NCBI RefSeq assembly: GCF_958298935.1
Contig: NC_084924.1
Coordinates: 25,889,819 to 25,953,818, forward strand
Source of the DNA: Phragmites australis
Taxonomy: Eukaryota; Streptophyta; Magnoliopsida; Poales; Poaceae
Reading direction: 5' to 3'
Length of the DNA stretch: 64,000 nucleotides
A program made the translations under genes and the position numbers. The notes under the pieces were generated by a model. That model searched no databases. It saw nothing but the letters and a program-made list of their open reading frames with translations, and was not told where the DNA came from. This document shows positions 53,912-64,000 of the stretch, piece by piece. The first letter of the stretch is position 1, and each line of letters opens with the position of its first letter.

Positions 53912-55640
53912 GTTTTTTGAAGGAACAGGAGGGGCACACCCCTACTGATTATCACATATTAAAGGGAAAAAAGAGTTTGAAGTACACAAGAGAGAACCAA
54001 AGAAAAGGAAAAAGAGCATAAAGCCCAAATTAGTTTAAATCTTGTAGCCATTGAGTTATTGCTGGCAGATAACGTGGCTTTGCCCTATGGATAACCATGA
54101 CAAATTCAAATAAATTTTTCTTTGCAGTCTTCAATTTTAGGCACAATTTAATTAAAGATCAAGTTGTTTCTCATGCTCCATATGCTCCTGCTAAGCAGAA
54201 TGACGACTTCCACGAAAAAAGGAACCGCCAGTTCAGTTTTCATTTTCTCTAGAATCTGGAAGAGAGGGAGTGGTGCTGGAATTTGGAGTCTCAAAATATG
54301 CCTGTATTCTTTTGCAAAGCTGCATTGCAAGAAGAGATGTTCTAAAGATTCTTTCTCTTGTCAATCACACAAAACACAGTGATATGACGGCAAATCCATA
54401 TTTTTTTTCTTTTTAGAAGTTGTCTTGTGCTTAGTCTGCCCTTCAGAAGTAACCAGAAGAAAGTTTTGTGTTTCAACTGACAGCAAGACTTTCATAGCCA
54501 TTTATAGGAAGGATGTATGGGTGTCTGGCCTATCATTAAATGATATGCTTTGACTGATGAAAAATTGTCATTGCCCCAAATATATGTCCTACAATCTCTC
54601 TCCTATGAGCTTTTGATTTGTTGAATAAGAGATTCAAGCTTTGATATCGTGCATATGCCTGGAAGATAGAGGCAGGTGGAAGAGGGAGCTAAAGTTTGGC
54701 ATTTGAATGGTTTGGTGTAAAGAGATAGCCTTATTCTTGGCATATGACATGAGCTCAGGATATCTCATACTGGATAGCTATCCATGCCAGATATCATTAT
54801 TGTTTTTTCATCCCCAATAGTGGCTGCAGCAATACCTTTATATTGATTAGGAAGCTTGAGCACATCACGCCACCAGAAAGAACCCTTTTTGTCCGTACCA
54901 GGTAGCCTGCAAATATGATAATGATTATTCCAAAGCAATTGAACCTACGGAAGATCATCTCTGTTATAGAATTTATGCAAATTCTTCAGAAGCAACGCCT
55001 CATTTTGCATTCTAAGGTTGATCACTCCTAGTCCACCTTGCATCTTTGATCGACAGACCAGTTTCCATGCTGCCTTCGATGGTGCTTTGGCATTGACATA
55101 TGCTCCTCTCCAGAGGCAATGTTTCCTATAATTATCAATTTTCTTGATTACAGTGATTGGTATTATGAGAGTGCACATATAAAAAGTTGGTAGGGAGGAC
55201 AAGACTAAATTGACCATTTGCAATTTTCCAGCTTGCGAGAGGAGCATGGAATTGCTAAGCAATCTTCTTTCACATTAGTTTACTAGTGGTAAGAAATCTT
55301 CTACCTTTGGTTTTGTGATCCCAAGAGGCAATCCAAGGTAAGTGAAAGGTAGTGATCCAATGGAGAAGCTGAAAGTTGTTGCTAGATGCAGCATATTTGT
55401 TTGAGATACATTAATAGGGGCAATTACTGACTTATTATAGTTTACTCTTAAAGCCAGTTGAATCAGCAAAGGTGTTTAGCAATGCTTTTAGACAAAAAAG
55501 CTGGGCATGCTTCCATAATCAAGAGTGTGTCATCAGCATATTAAATGATTGGGAAGTCCGAACCTCCCATGTCAGAAAGTGGCAAATGCAGTAGACCTTG
55601 TTCTTTTGCTTTGTTCACGGATTGTGTGGAGTTACAGAGA
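53912..55640 (-). pseudogene. 5'-truncated LINE (L1-type) reverse transcriptase remnant
   Basis: On the minus strand the RT catalytic motif YADDTLLIMEA is readable at about 55525. Next come a Leu-rich stretch with FTYLGLPLG (about 55330), AGKLQMVNLVLSSLPTFYMC (about 55210), CLWRGA and GGLGVINLRMQNEALLLKNLHKF, the usual thumb and post-RT order of plant LINEs. A C-terminal piece (54330-54148) resembles the zinc-binding reverse-transcriptase tail. The 3' end reads TGTTCCTTCAAAAAA at about 53912, a short A tail. Endonuclease and ORF1 are absent, so the copy is truncated before the RT palm. Confidence 0.75.
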
Positions 55641-56421
55641 CAACTGATCATATTATGTTGCTGTTGCTAAATTTATTTGGTGCCTACTAAGAGATGTTTT
55701 CAGGATGAGCATAGAGCCTACCGGTCTGAAGATTCTTACTGTTTTGATGTTGTTTCTGCTGGGTGCAACATGCTGGAAGAGCAGATTGTCTCTTTTCCTC
55801 ATGTTATTGTTTATTGCTTAGTGTTGTATATGTAGCGATGGTAAGTGCTAAACAAGGAAAAGGTGCAAGGTCATCAAGCAGATGGAGGGTAGCGCAATGT
55901 CAACAAAGTGATGATAGATTAGGTGATGGGATAGGCTAATGGTCTAGTCTCTTAGTTTCCCTATCTGCAACGTATTATAGAGGTTCTGTCTATGAGAACT
56001 AGGTGCTAATTTTCTAACATCACAGCAACATCGTCTGTTAAAAGCAAGGCACAATTTACCACTAATTTAATTCCATTCGGTATTATTTGCAATATTAAGA
56101 GAAACTATCACTAGTATATCATAAGAGACTAGTACTGCAGTAGCCAAAACTACAAGATCATGCGTGAGCAGAACATAACGACATTGATTAGCCTTACATT
56201 AGCTGAAATGCTAGTATTGCTAATCATGCATGTAATAATCGTCCATGCTAAGAGGATGACCATACCATATACGACTAAACTAGTCATAATCTCAGTCTAG
56301 AAGACAAGCAGGTAAAGGACTACAAGATACTCTTGTAAGTATATCAGTACGTGATTAGGATCAAGCAATACAATAGTCAATATAGTCAATTCTACTGAGG
56401 TCAAGGAAACATGATGAACTT
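55641..56421. other. Unassigned sequence left of the old copia element
   Basis: AT-rich, with no ORF and no terminal repeats recognised. The last five bases (aactt, 56417-56421) are the target duplication of the copia element. Confidence 0.4.
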
Positions 56422-56701
56422 TGTTAGAAAATAAAGCAAATCAGGATTAAACACGAGACACGATTTTTACGTCGAAAACCCTTGCGGGAAAAAACCACGG
56501 GTGCCAATCGGCGATCTTCACTATATCAGGGATGTGTACAATGCAGGAGATTACAATGAGCGTCTTGGCTCTCTTTGCAACTTACAAGATATATTTATAG
56601 GGGTGGACATATACGACTCTAGTCTAATACGGACTGTTCCGGAATATGGGCCGAAGGTGTCCCTTGTCTGGCCCAACAAGAATTCGGATCATAATCCAAC
56701 A
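56422..56701 (-). repeat. Old copia 3' LTR, 280 bp
   Basis: On the minus strand it begins TGTTGGATTATGATCC and ends TTTTCTAACA. It is richer in G/C than the partner. Confidence 0.9.
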
Positions 56702-56800
56702 AACTCCACCTTGAGACGAATTCCATCTTGTAGCAAATAAAGAATCATCAATAAACTCTCTTCAATAATAAATATCACTGACGCCAAAAATCTCTAGAAC

Positions 56801-59800
56801 TCAAACTGTAACACCAACTAAATTTGGCTCAAATTTAGTAGCAGGAACTGGCTTTGTCATCATATCAACAGGATTATCATGAGTGCTTATCTTGCATATT
56901 TTAATATCACCTTGAGCAATGACATCTCGAATATAATGATACCTCATATCAATGTGCTTTGTTCTTTCATGAAATATTTGATCCTTTGTAAGGCAAATAG
57001 CACTCTGACTATCACAGAATATAATAATGCAAGAATTATCTCCACAAAACTCAGTATACAAACCTCTCAACCAAACAGCTTCTTTGCATGTTTCAGAAAT
57101 AGCTATATATTTAGCTTCAGTAGTTGATAAAGCAACAGTAGCCTGCAAACATGCTTTTCAACTAACAGCACAACCACCAACGGTGAAAACATAACATGTG
57201 AGAGATCTCCTCTTATCCAAATCACCAGCATAATCTGAGTCAACATAACCAACAAGTCCATCTCCAGATTTTTTCAAACTGCAAACAAGCATTAGAATTA
57301 CCACGCAGATATCTGAAAATCCACTGAACAGCTTTCTAATGCTCTTTGCCAGGATTAACCATGAATCTACTAACAACACTCAGTGCATGAGATAAATTAG
57401 GACGAGAGCAGACCATGGCATACATAAGTGAACCAACTGCACTAGAATATGGAACTCTAGACATGTACTCAATATCATACTTCGACTCAGGACATAGAGC
57501 TGAAGATAATTTGAAATGAGCAGCTAATAAAGTACTCACTGGTTTTGTATCATGCATATTGAAACGACGAAGGATCTTCTCAATATAACCTTGCTGACTA
57601 AGATATAACTTGTCAGCTTTCCTGTCTCTAATTATCTCCATGCTAAGAATTTTCTTTGCTGCACCTAAATCCTTCATCTCAAATTCATTACTCAACTGTG
57701 ATTTCAATTTGGCTATTTTTGATTTATCTTTTGCAGCAATCAACATATCATCGACATAGAGAAGCAAATAAATAGCTGAACCATTAACAGTCTTCAAATA
57801 GACATAGCTATCATAATCAGAACGCTTAAAACCATTAAAGAGCATAAAGGAGTCAAACCTCTTGTACCACTGTCTAGAAGACTGCTTCAAACCATAAAGA
57901 GATTTCTTTAATTTACAGACAAAGTCTTCTTTTCCAGGAATAACAAAACCTTCAGGTTAATGCATATAAATATCTTCATCTAACTCCTCATATAAAAATG
58001 CAGTTTTAACATCTAAGTGCTCAAGTTCATAATCACGTATAGCAACAATACTGAGTAAAGTGCGAATAGAACTATGCTTCACAACAGAGGAGAAGACATC
58101 ATTATAATAAATACCTAGAATCTGGCTATAACCTTTAGCAACCAACCTTACTTTATACCTTGCTGCTTCATTAGGAGAAATACCCTCCTTTCTTTTGAAA
58201 ATCCACTTGCAACGAACAAGCTTCTTCTCTTTTGGAAATTTAACTAAATCCCAAGTACCATTCTTTTCAAGTGACTCCATCTCATCTTGCATTGCAGTCA
58301 TCCAATTATTGCAATCAGCAGAAGTAATAGTCTCATTGTAATTAGAAGGTTCTGCATTACCTTCAACTTCTTCTGCACGACTCAAAGCATAAGCAACGAT
58401 ATTATACTCCTCAATTAACCTCTTGGGTGGATTAATTTGCCTTCTAGACCTATCAACTGTAATAGAATGTTGTGTAGGCTGCACAACGGATGAAGAATAT
58501 GGAACACTAGATGAATCATGATCAATAAATAAATTTTCAGCAATAGGTGTATCTTAGACAACGGTATCTGGTGTACTTTCTGCATTAATAAAATACTCCA
58601 CCTGCACGCTAGAACTCTGTTGACTTTGAACATGAGCATTTAGCAACATAGCAGATTCATTAAAGATAATATTCCTGCTAATCACCACCTTTTGTGTTGC
58701 AGGATTCCACAATTTATAACCTTTAACACCAGATTTATAACCAAGAAAAATGCACTTAATAGCGCTAGGCTCCAATTTACCATTATCAACGTGAGCATAA
58801 GCAGGACAACCAAAAACTCTCAATTCTGAATAATCAGCTAGAGAGCCAGACCATACCTCAATTAGAGTTTTCTTATCAATGGCAATGTTGGGTGATCGAT
58901 GAATAAGATAGCAAGCAGTGAAAACGGCTTCAGCCCAAAAACGCCTATGCATACCTGCATTAGACAACATGCAACGGGCCCTCGAGATGATAGTTCTGTT
59001 CATACGTTCAGCTACACCATTTTGTTGTGGAGTACTAGGAACAGTGTAGTGCCTCATAATGCCTTCAGACTTACAATATGAATCAAATTCATCAGAACAA
59101 AATTTCATCCCATTATCAGTGCTAAGCTTCTTTACCTTCTTTTCAGTTTGCCTTTCTACCATAACCTTCCACTCTTTAAATGCTTTAAATGCTTCTGATT
59201 TATGCTTCAAAAAATAAGGCCAAACTCTTCTCGAGTAATCATCAATAATAGTTAACATATAATGAGAACCACCTAGTGAAGACCTACGAGATGGTCCCCA
59301 TAAATCAAAATGCACATAATCAAGAATACCTTCTGTTGTATGAACTGAAGTGTTGAATTTCACCCTCTTATACTTGCCAAAAATACAATGCTCACAAAAT
59401 TTCAGCTTGCTGATACTATGTCCATCAAGAAGACCTCTCTTGCTCAATTCTGCCAAACCAAGTTCACTCATATACCTAAGACGCATATGCCAAAGATTAG
59501 TAGCATCAGAATCTGATATGAATGTGAACTTACAGCGGCATCACCTGTGATTGTAGTGCCTCGGAGATGATATAAATTGGCAGACTTTAAATCACCTTTC
59601 ATTACAATAAGGGAACATTTTTTTCACCTTCAAAATACCATCTCCACTTGACCAATCATATCATTTATTATCAAGAGTACTCAAAGAAATAAGGTTCCTT
59701 TTCATACCTGGAACGTGCCTCACATCTGTCAAGGTTCTAACAATGCCATCATGCATCTTTATCATAATTGATCCAATTCCAACAATATGACATGGGTTGT

Positions 59801-60786
59801 CAGCACGCATCCTAACAGAACCAGCATCTTGAACAAAATTATAAGTGGTGAACCAATCTCTATGTATGCATATATGAAAAGACGCAGCAGAGTCAATAAT
59901 CCATTCATCACCACTACTAGCACATCCAGCAAAAGCAATGAGAGTCTCTCCATCAGAACTATTATCGGAAGCAGCAACAGATGCTTTACCTTCTTCATTA
60001 GATTTACCTTTCCTCTTTTCTTTATTCTTCAACTTGTAACATTCAGATATGTCATGATTATTTTTCTTGCAATACCTACAGAATTTTTCTTTGCCTCTGG
60101 ACTTTGAACGACCCATGTAACCGTTCAAACTTTTGACTCTTTGGCTATTATGCGAATTCTTCTCCTTTGTCCTGCCACGCACAATCAAACCTTCTCTATT
60201 GGAAGTAGAGCTATCAGTAGACACCATCTGTTTCATCTTTTCCTTGGCATGCAATGCCTTATAAACTTCTTTCAAAGTTAGTATATCATGACTGTATAAT
60301 ATGGTATCTCTGAAGTTTACAAAAAAGTAGGTAATGAGCACAAAAGAATAAGACTCAAATCCTCATCATCATATTTTACCTCCACAGATTGTAGGTCAGC
60401 AACAATCTCCTTAAAGATCAAAAGATGATTCAACACAGAACCACCTTCCTGTAATTTGTGCGTGAACAACTTTATTTTTAGATGTATTTTACTGGTTAGA
60501 TCCTTAGACATGCAGATCGATTCCCGCTTTAGCCATAAAGCAGCAGCGGTTTTTTCTGCAAAACCTCCTGCAAAATATTGTTTGATAAATGAAGATGAAT
60601 TTGTGACAAAGCCATACGATTATTTCTCTTTTCTTCATTGGATCAAGACTTTTGATCCTTATTTCCAAAATTATCAAGCGCATCATTCAGATTAGTGTGC
60701 GCAAGAATAGCCCGCATCTTTACTTGTCATAGAGAAAATCTTGTATCATGATCTAGCAGCGGAATATCATATTTCATAGAAGCCAT
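56801..60786 (-). pseudogene. Old copia gag-pol, broken by stops and frameshifts
   Basis: Gag opens at ATG 60786-60784 (MASMKYDIPLLD) and meets a TGA where Trp is expected (after TRFSL). Further down are a CCHC knuckle (CRYCKKNNHDISEC, about 60070), a protease core WIIDSAASFHIC with Ala where copia proteases usually have Gly (about 59895), and the pre-integrase finger (CEHCIFGK, about 59385). The integrase reads FDLWGPS, STDNG and [11 protein letters not shown] reads ARYKVRLVAKGYSQI and HLDVKTAFLYEE, then YVDDMLIAAK (about 57755). RNase H reads GYVDSDYAGD, LSTTEAKYIA and FCDSQSAICL, ending near 56801. Breaks separate gag/PR, PR/INT, INT/RT, the RT halves and RT/RH, and a TGA follows GGCAVS. 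It is non-functional. Confidence 0.88.
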
Positions 60787-61287
60787 GACGAAGAATAATT
60801 AGGAACAAAATAGCTTGCAGCCCCTCTGGTACAGCACTGTGTGCACGAAGCAAAAACTGCAGAAGTCCTGGTACACTTTGTGTACATGCAGCAATTAAAC
60901 AGCAAAGCTCCTGTTAGACTTTCTCGGGTGCACCTAGCAAAGATGTTAAGTTTTAGTTTTTCAAGTGAGAGAGTAGGCCTTGCTGTTCTCGGAACTTAAA
61001 CCACCCTTTTTTTTTCTTTTCTTTACGTGAGAGTGGGTGCTCCTCGGGACTGATTTTTTATGGCTGCTGAAGATTTTTACTTCTCCTTGGTGCACGCGTG
61101 AAAACACCAGACAGCCGACTCGAAAAATGAGCTATGGAATCCGGCTACTGGATGCGGAATAATCAGTCCCGAGGAAATTCGACGAATCTCGAGATAACAC
61201 CGAGCAAATTCGACGAATCTCGAGTGACGGGATCCGACGACGAAAAATCAGATCTATATTTTTTTCTCGTATTCTCGTGTGTTTGAT

Positions 61288-61302
61288 CTGGCTCTGGTAC
61301 CA
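61288..61302 (-). other. Primer binding site of the old copia element
   Basis: On the minus strand, two bases after the LTR, the sequence reads TGGTACCAGAGCC. It matches the initiator tRNA-Met site TGGTATCAGAGCC at all but one position. Confidence 0.75.
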
Positions 61303-61304
61303 CT

Positions 61305-61585
61305 TGTTAGAAAATAAAGCAAATCAGGATCAAACACGAGACAAGATTTTTACGTGAAAAAACCCTTGTTGAAAAAAATCATAGGCGTCAATAGGTGATC
61401 TTCACTATATCAGGGATATGTACAATGCAAGAGATTATAATGAGCGTCTTAACTCTTCTTGCAGCTTACAAGATATATTAATAGGGGTGAACAGATACGA
61501 CTCTAGTCTGATACGAACTGTTTTGAAATATGGATCGAAGACATCCTTTGTCTGACCCAATAAAAATTCAGATCACAATCTAACA
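61305..61585 (-). repeat. Old copia 5' LTR, 281 bp
   Basis: Same ends as 56422-56701, but about 40 differences by eye. Many are C-to-T or G-to-A changes in this copy. Confidence 0.9.
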
Positions 61586-61590
61586 AACTT

Positions 61591-63237
61591 ACTGCTTATC
61601 TCAGTAAAGATCATAGACGTCATGCAGTGGGGATCAGGAAGCAGTGCAACAATATGATCAGCAACGATAAGTCATAGAGGACGTAGTCGAGACAGTCATG
61701 TAACCGAATGATGTCATCGACGTGGAGCGTGGTCGTAGATGACTTGCTGAGGAAGTCAGACGGCCACACATTCCATATGATACCCAAAAACCTTTACGTC
61801 ACCCGTGCTGGGAGGGATTTATGAGGCGAGGGTTCAGAGATACACTACTCACCGGGCTGTCGTTGCACAACAACGACAAGCAGCACAGCCGGCTTGGAAC
61901 ACGAGGGGGCGCAGTTATGTGGCAATGGAATAGAGGTAGAGGGAGCAGACGAGTTGTGATGTCTCCCTCCCATATAAAAGGTTTTGGACTGAAGCATGCG
62001 ACTCCAGGATGCTCCAATGACTCACTACTTGTTGCTCAATTCACGGATCGCATCTGCGAAGAACGCCGCCGCCATTTTTAAGAGCATGCACACGTTTTTA
62101 ACAGAAGTCCCGGTCGTTTAAGGATATATTTGAACAAGAGAGAGATAGAGGTTGCTTGCTTTTCACATACACGTGCATGCCTTCATGCAAGCCTCCAACG
62201 GCATTGGAATTCACTGGAACAATGTGTATACGTGCACATTATTTCCAACAACGTCCTCCTTCATCAGATGGACTACCAGGTCCAAACTACAAACAAGCTG
62301 CATGACATCGCAATTTCTTATAAGTCATCCAACCTGTAATACTTTCTGATATGTTGTTGTTCTTGTCACTTTAACGGCTACTTGTGTTCCGCAACAATGA
62401 ACAAATGAGGCATAATCAGTCCATAGAAACATATGGGTGATGGCAATAATTTGAAGAGAAACAGAATTAAGAATGACTCGGAATCTTCATAACCTGTCGT
62501 CTTGCTCATAGGGAATTGAAACTTCCCACCACTGCATGCACCCAAACTTGTGCCACTTCTTCTAATTTTGGATTTCGAAAGATAGTTACAGTAATAAACA
62601 ATTCAGTTTATGGTTTCGCAAGGTCCATCAGAAACCAGCTGTATGACATCGCAATTTCTTAGAAGGAATTCAACCCTCAATCATGATTGAAGAGTCATAT
62701 TGGGAGGGCCGGATAGCATATATGACACACCTGAGCTATACTAGATTCTCAATCAGAGTGAAGCCAGCTTCCTCTGCAATTCTGCATTTGATTTATCTAA
62801 AACGTAATAGATGTTACATTGTTGTCAGATAGCCACCGAGGTTGCCGGAGACAATCCCCTGCTTTTGCCGCTCGAGGAAGACCGCCACAGAGTGTGTAGG
62901 CCGTTTCCAGGCTACAACAATTTTGATAAAAGCAAAAAGAGCTCATTGGCAACCCCACAACAGAAAAACATTGCTAGATACGCAATACGCTTTTACATTA
63001 TTACACAGCACAAAACAGCATGGCAGTCTTAAACGGAGCCTAGAACACAGAAACATCTTCGCTGGGAAGATCACCACCCTCCGATACAGAAGTTGAAGAG
63101 TACATAACGTTACACAGTGCCACATATGCACCTTTCTTCCCTAGATGGTACAAATCCAGTGAGTAACTAATCAAACACATAAAAACTCCAAAATCCAGCC
63201 GCCGATGATTGACCTCAGGCTGCCCAAGTTTATGAAA
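61591..63237. other. Right intergenic region; may include a 3' UTR
   Basis: No convincing gene. Frames at 61821-62081 (+) and 62811-63096 (+) have no recognisable content. If the exon at 63238-63284 is real, the adjoining few hundred bases would be its 3' UTR on the minus strand. Confidence 0.35.
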
Positions 63238-63284
63238 CTACTTTGCCTTTGACCTACCACTTCTGCTGCTCACTGCATTGCCTT
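63238..63284 (-). CDS. Candidate terminal exon of a gene entering from the right edge
   Basis: On the minus strand a strong acceptor (pyrimidine-rich ttttcttgttctctg, then cttgtgcag) is followed by a frame reading EGNAVSSRSGRSKAK and a TAG stop at 63238-63240. The short, basic, Ser-rich ending looks like a real protein C terminus. Upstream exons were not identified in 63285-64000. A possible one lies near 63820-63850 but is unsupported. I do not recognise the protein. Confidence 0.35.
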
Positions 63285-64000
63285 CCTGCACAAGATGACA
63301 GAGAACAAGAAAATCACACATACTCCCAGCAGTACGGTAGTTGTTGAAGCTTAGCCACAGATTTGTTGGTAACTTAGAAGCTACAAACCCAGAATACTTT
63401 GGGAAACCTGTTTTGATGTTTCTAAGCAATATAGATACATAATTGTTCAGTAACAAGAGAAGTGCTAGATCAGTTAGGGACCTGGGTCATTGCAAACTAA
63501 TTCATATTTTATATTGAGGAAACTTGATCAGGTAGGCTGGTCAGCGATAAATACCATGATTTTTTAAACTCTTGCAACAAAAAAGGAGTGTAAAAGACGA
63601 TGTACGCAAATTGAACAGAGTTTGATATCAATTTCATCAAAATGTTGATGGTGCTGTATTGAATGAATTTATGTCAAATAAGAGGAAGCAAATTGCAGCT
63701 AAGAAGGAAACTGCAATGCAAACTGCCAAAGTATCATAATTGGTACCACAACACTCTAAGAGTGTGCTATTTTGGACAACTGCAGATTTACATTTAAAGA
63801 CAGAAACATTTAGGATCATAATTTGTACCGACCCTTGACTGTTCTCATTGTAGCTAAAAAGCAACTGTGGTGAAAATATGGTTTCTCCTCTAGCAGTGCA
63901 ACCTGCATGTTCTGTTATCGAGCCTTATATGAAATTCAAACCATTACTCCAAAATGGAATAAAATGGTTTCACAAAATACTAATGGTTCAAAGTGGGATG
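63285..64000. other. Right-edge sequence, possible introns of a minus-strand gene
   Basis: AT-rich and intron-like. The open frame 63637-63864 (-) has a hydrophobic stretch but no supporting start or splice context. Nothing else is recognised. Confidence 0.3.

Larger units (their letters stand above)
56422..61585 (-). mobile_element. Old, defective Ty1/copia element, 5.2 kb, TSD AACTT
   Basis: Short LTRs lie at 56422-56701 and 61305-61585, and a perfect duplication aactt flanks them (56417-56421 and 61586-61590). Sense is minus: PBS next to 61305, polyprotein, then a polypurine tract AAGGTGGAG next to 56701. By eye the LTRs differ at roughly 40 of 280 positions, mostly transitions, so the insertion is old. 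The length agrees with a complete small copia element. Confidence 0.92.

Noticed and set aside
61821..62081. 86-codon plus ORF as host gene
   Set aside because: No domain, no splice or promoter context, and a competing antisense frame of similar length.

Overview
This is nuclear DNA from a large, repeat-rich plant genome, almost certainly a grass (Poaceae). The evidence is spliced genes with GT-AG introns, a GC-rich first exon on the one clear host gene, and grass-type transposon families. These include CACTA elements with attagtgacgggt subterminal repeats, Tat-lineage Ty3/gypsy elements with an antisense gene, MULEs with a plant mobile domain, and hAT-like MITEs. There are no bacterial operons, rRNA or tRNA arrays. 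At least 70% of the window is recognisable mobile DNA. I see one complete host gene, a ZIP-family zinc/iron transporter of four exons at 46467-49252 (+), and possibly the last exon of another gene at the right edge (63238-63284, -).

Layout. Positions 1-690: nothing recognised. About 690-5500: degraded CACTA elements on the minus strand, one carrying a broken Ulp1-like protease module and a 649-bp hAT-like MITE. Positions 5501-26982: a Tat-type Ty3/gypsy element (gag-pol on minus, antisense gene on plus) that inserted into the acidic ORF of a CACTA element. A structurally complete Ty1/copia element (15573-22868, +) is inserted in its reverse transcriptase. Positions 26983-34880: the rest of the split CACTA, a TNP2 transposase pseudogene (27933-31217, -), and a further CACTA remnant interrupted by a 1.2-kb CACTA element with a TAA target duplication. 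Positions 36411-37510: a sister of that element in opposite orientation (TSD TGA). Positions 37646-39193: a different CACTA-like element with a large foldback. About 41820-43904: MULE transposase tail plus plant mobile domain. Positions 46467-49252: the ZIP gene. About 50979-53789: a gag-only retroelement remnant. About 53912-55640: a 5'-truncated LINE. Positions 56422-61585: an old, broken copia element with a perfect AACTT duplication.

The nest gives a relative chronology. The CACTA cluster is oldest. The gypsy element came next, with LTRs a few percent apart by eye. The inner copia is very young: I see one difference between its 566-bp LTRs, and it has an open 1320-codon gag-pol frame. Many pseudogene stops are Trp, Gln or Arg codons turned into stops, the pattern expected from cytosine methylation and deamination in silenced elements. 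Domain calls rest on motifs read by eye, and no database search was run.
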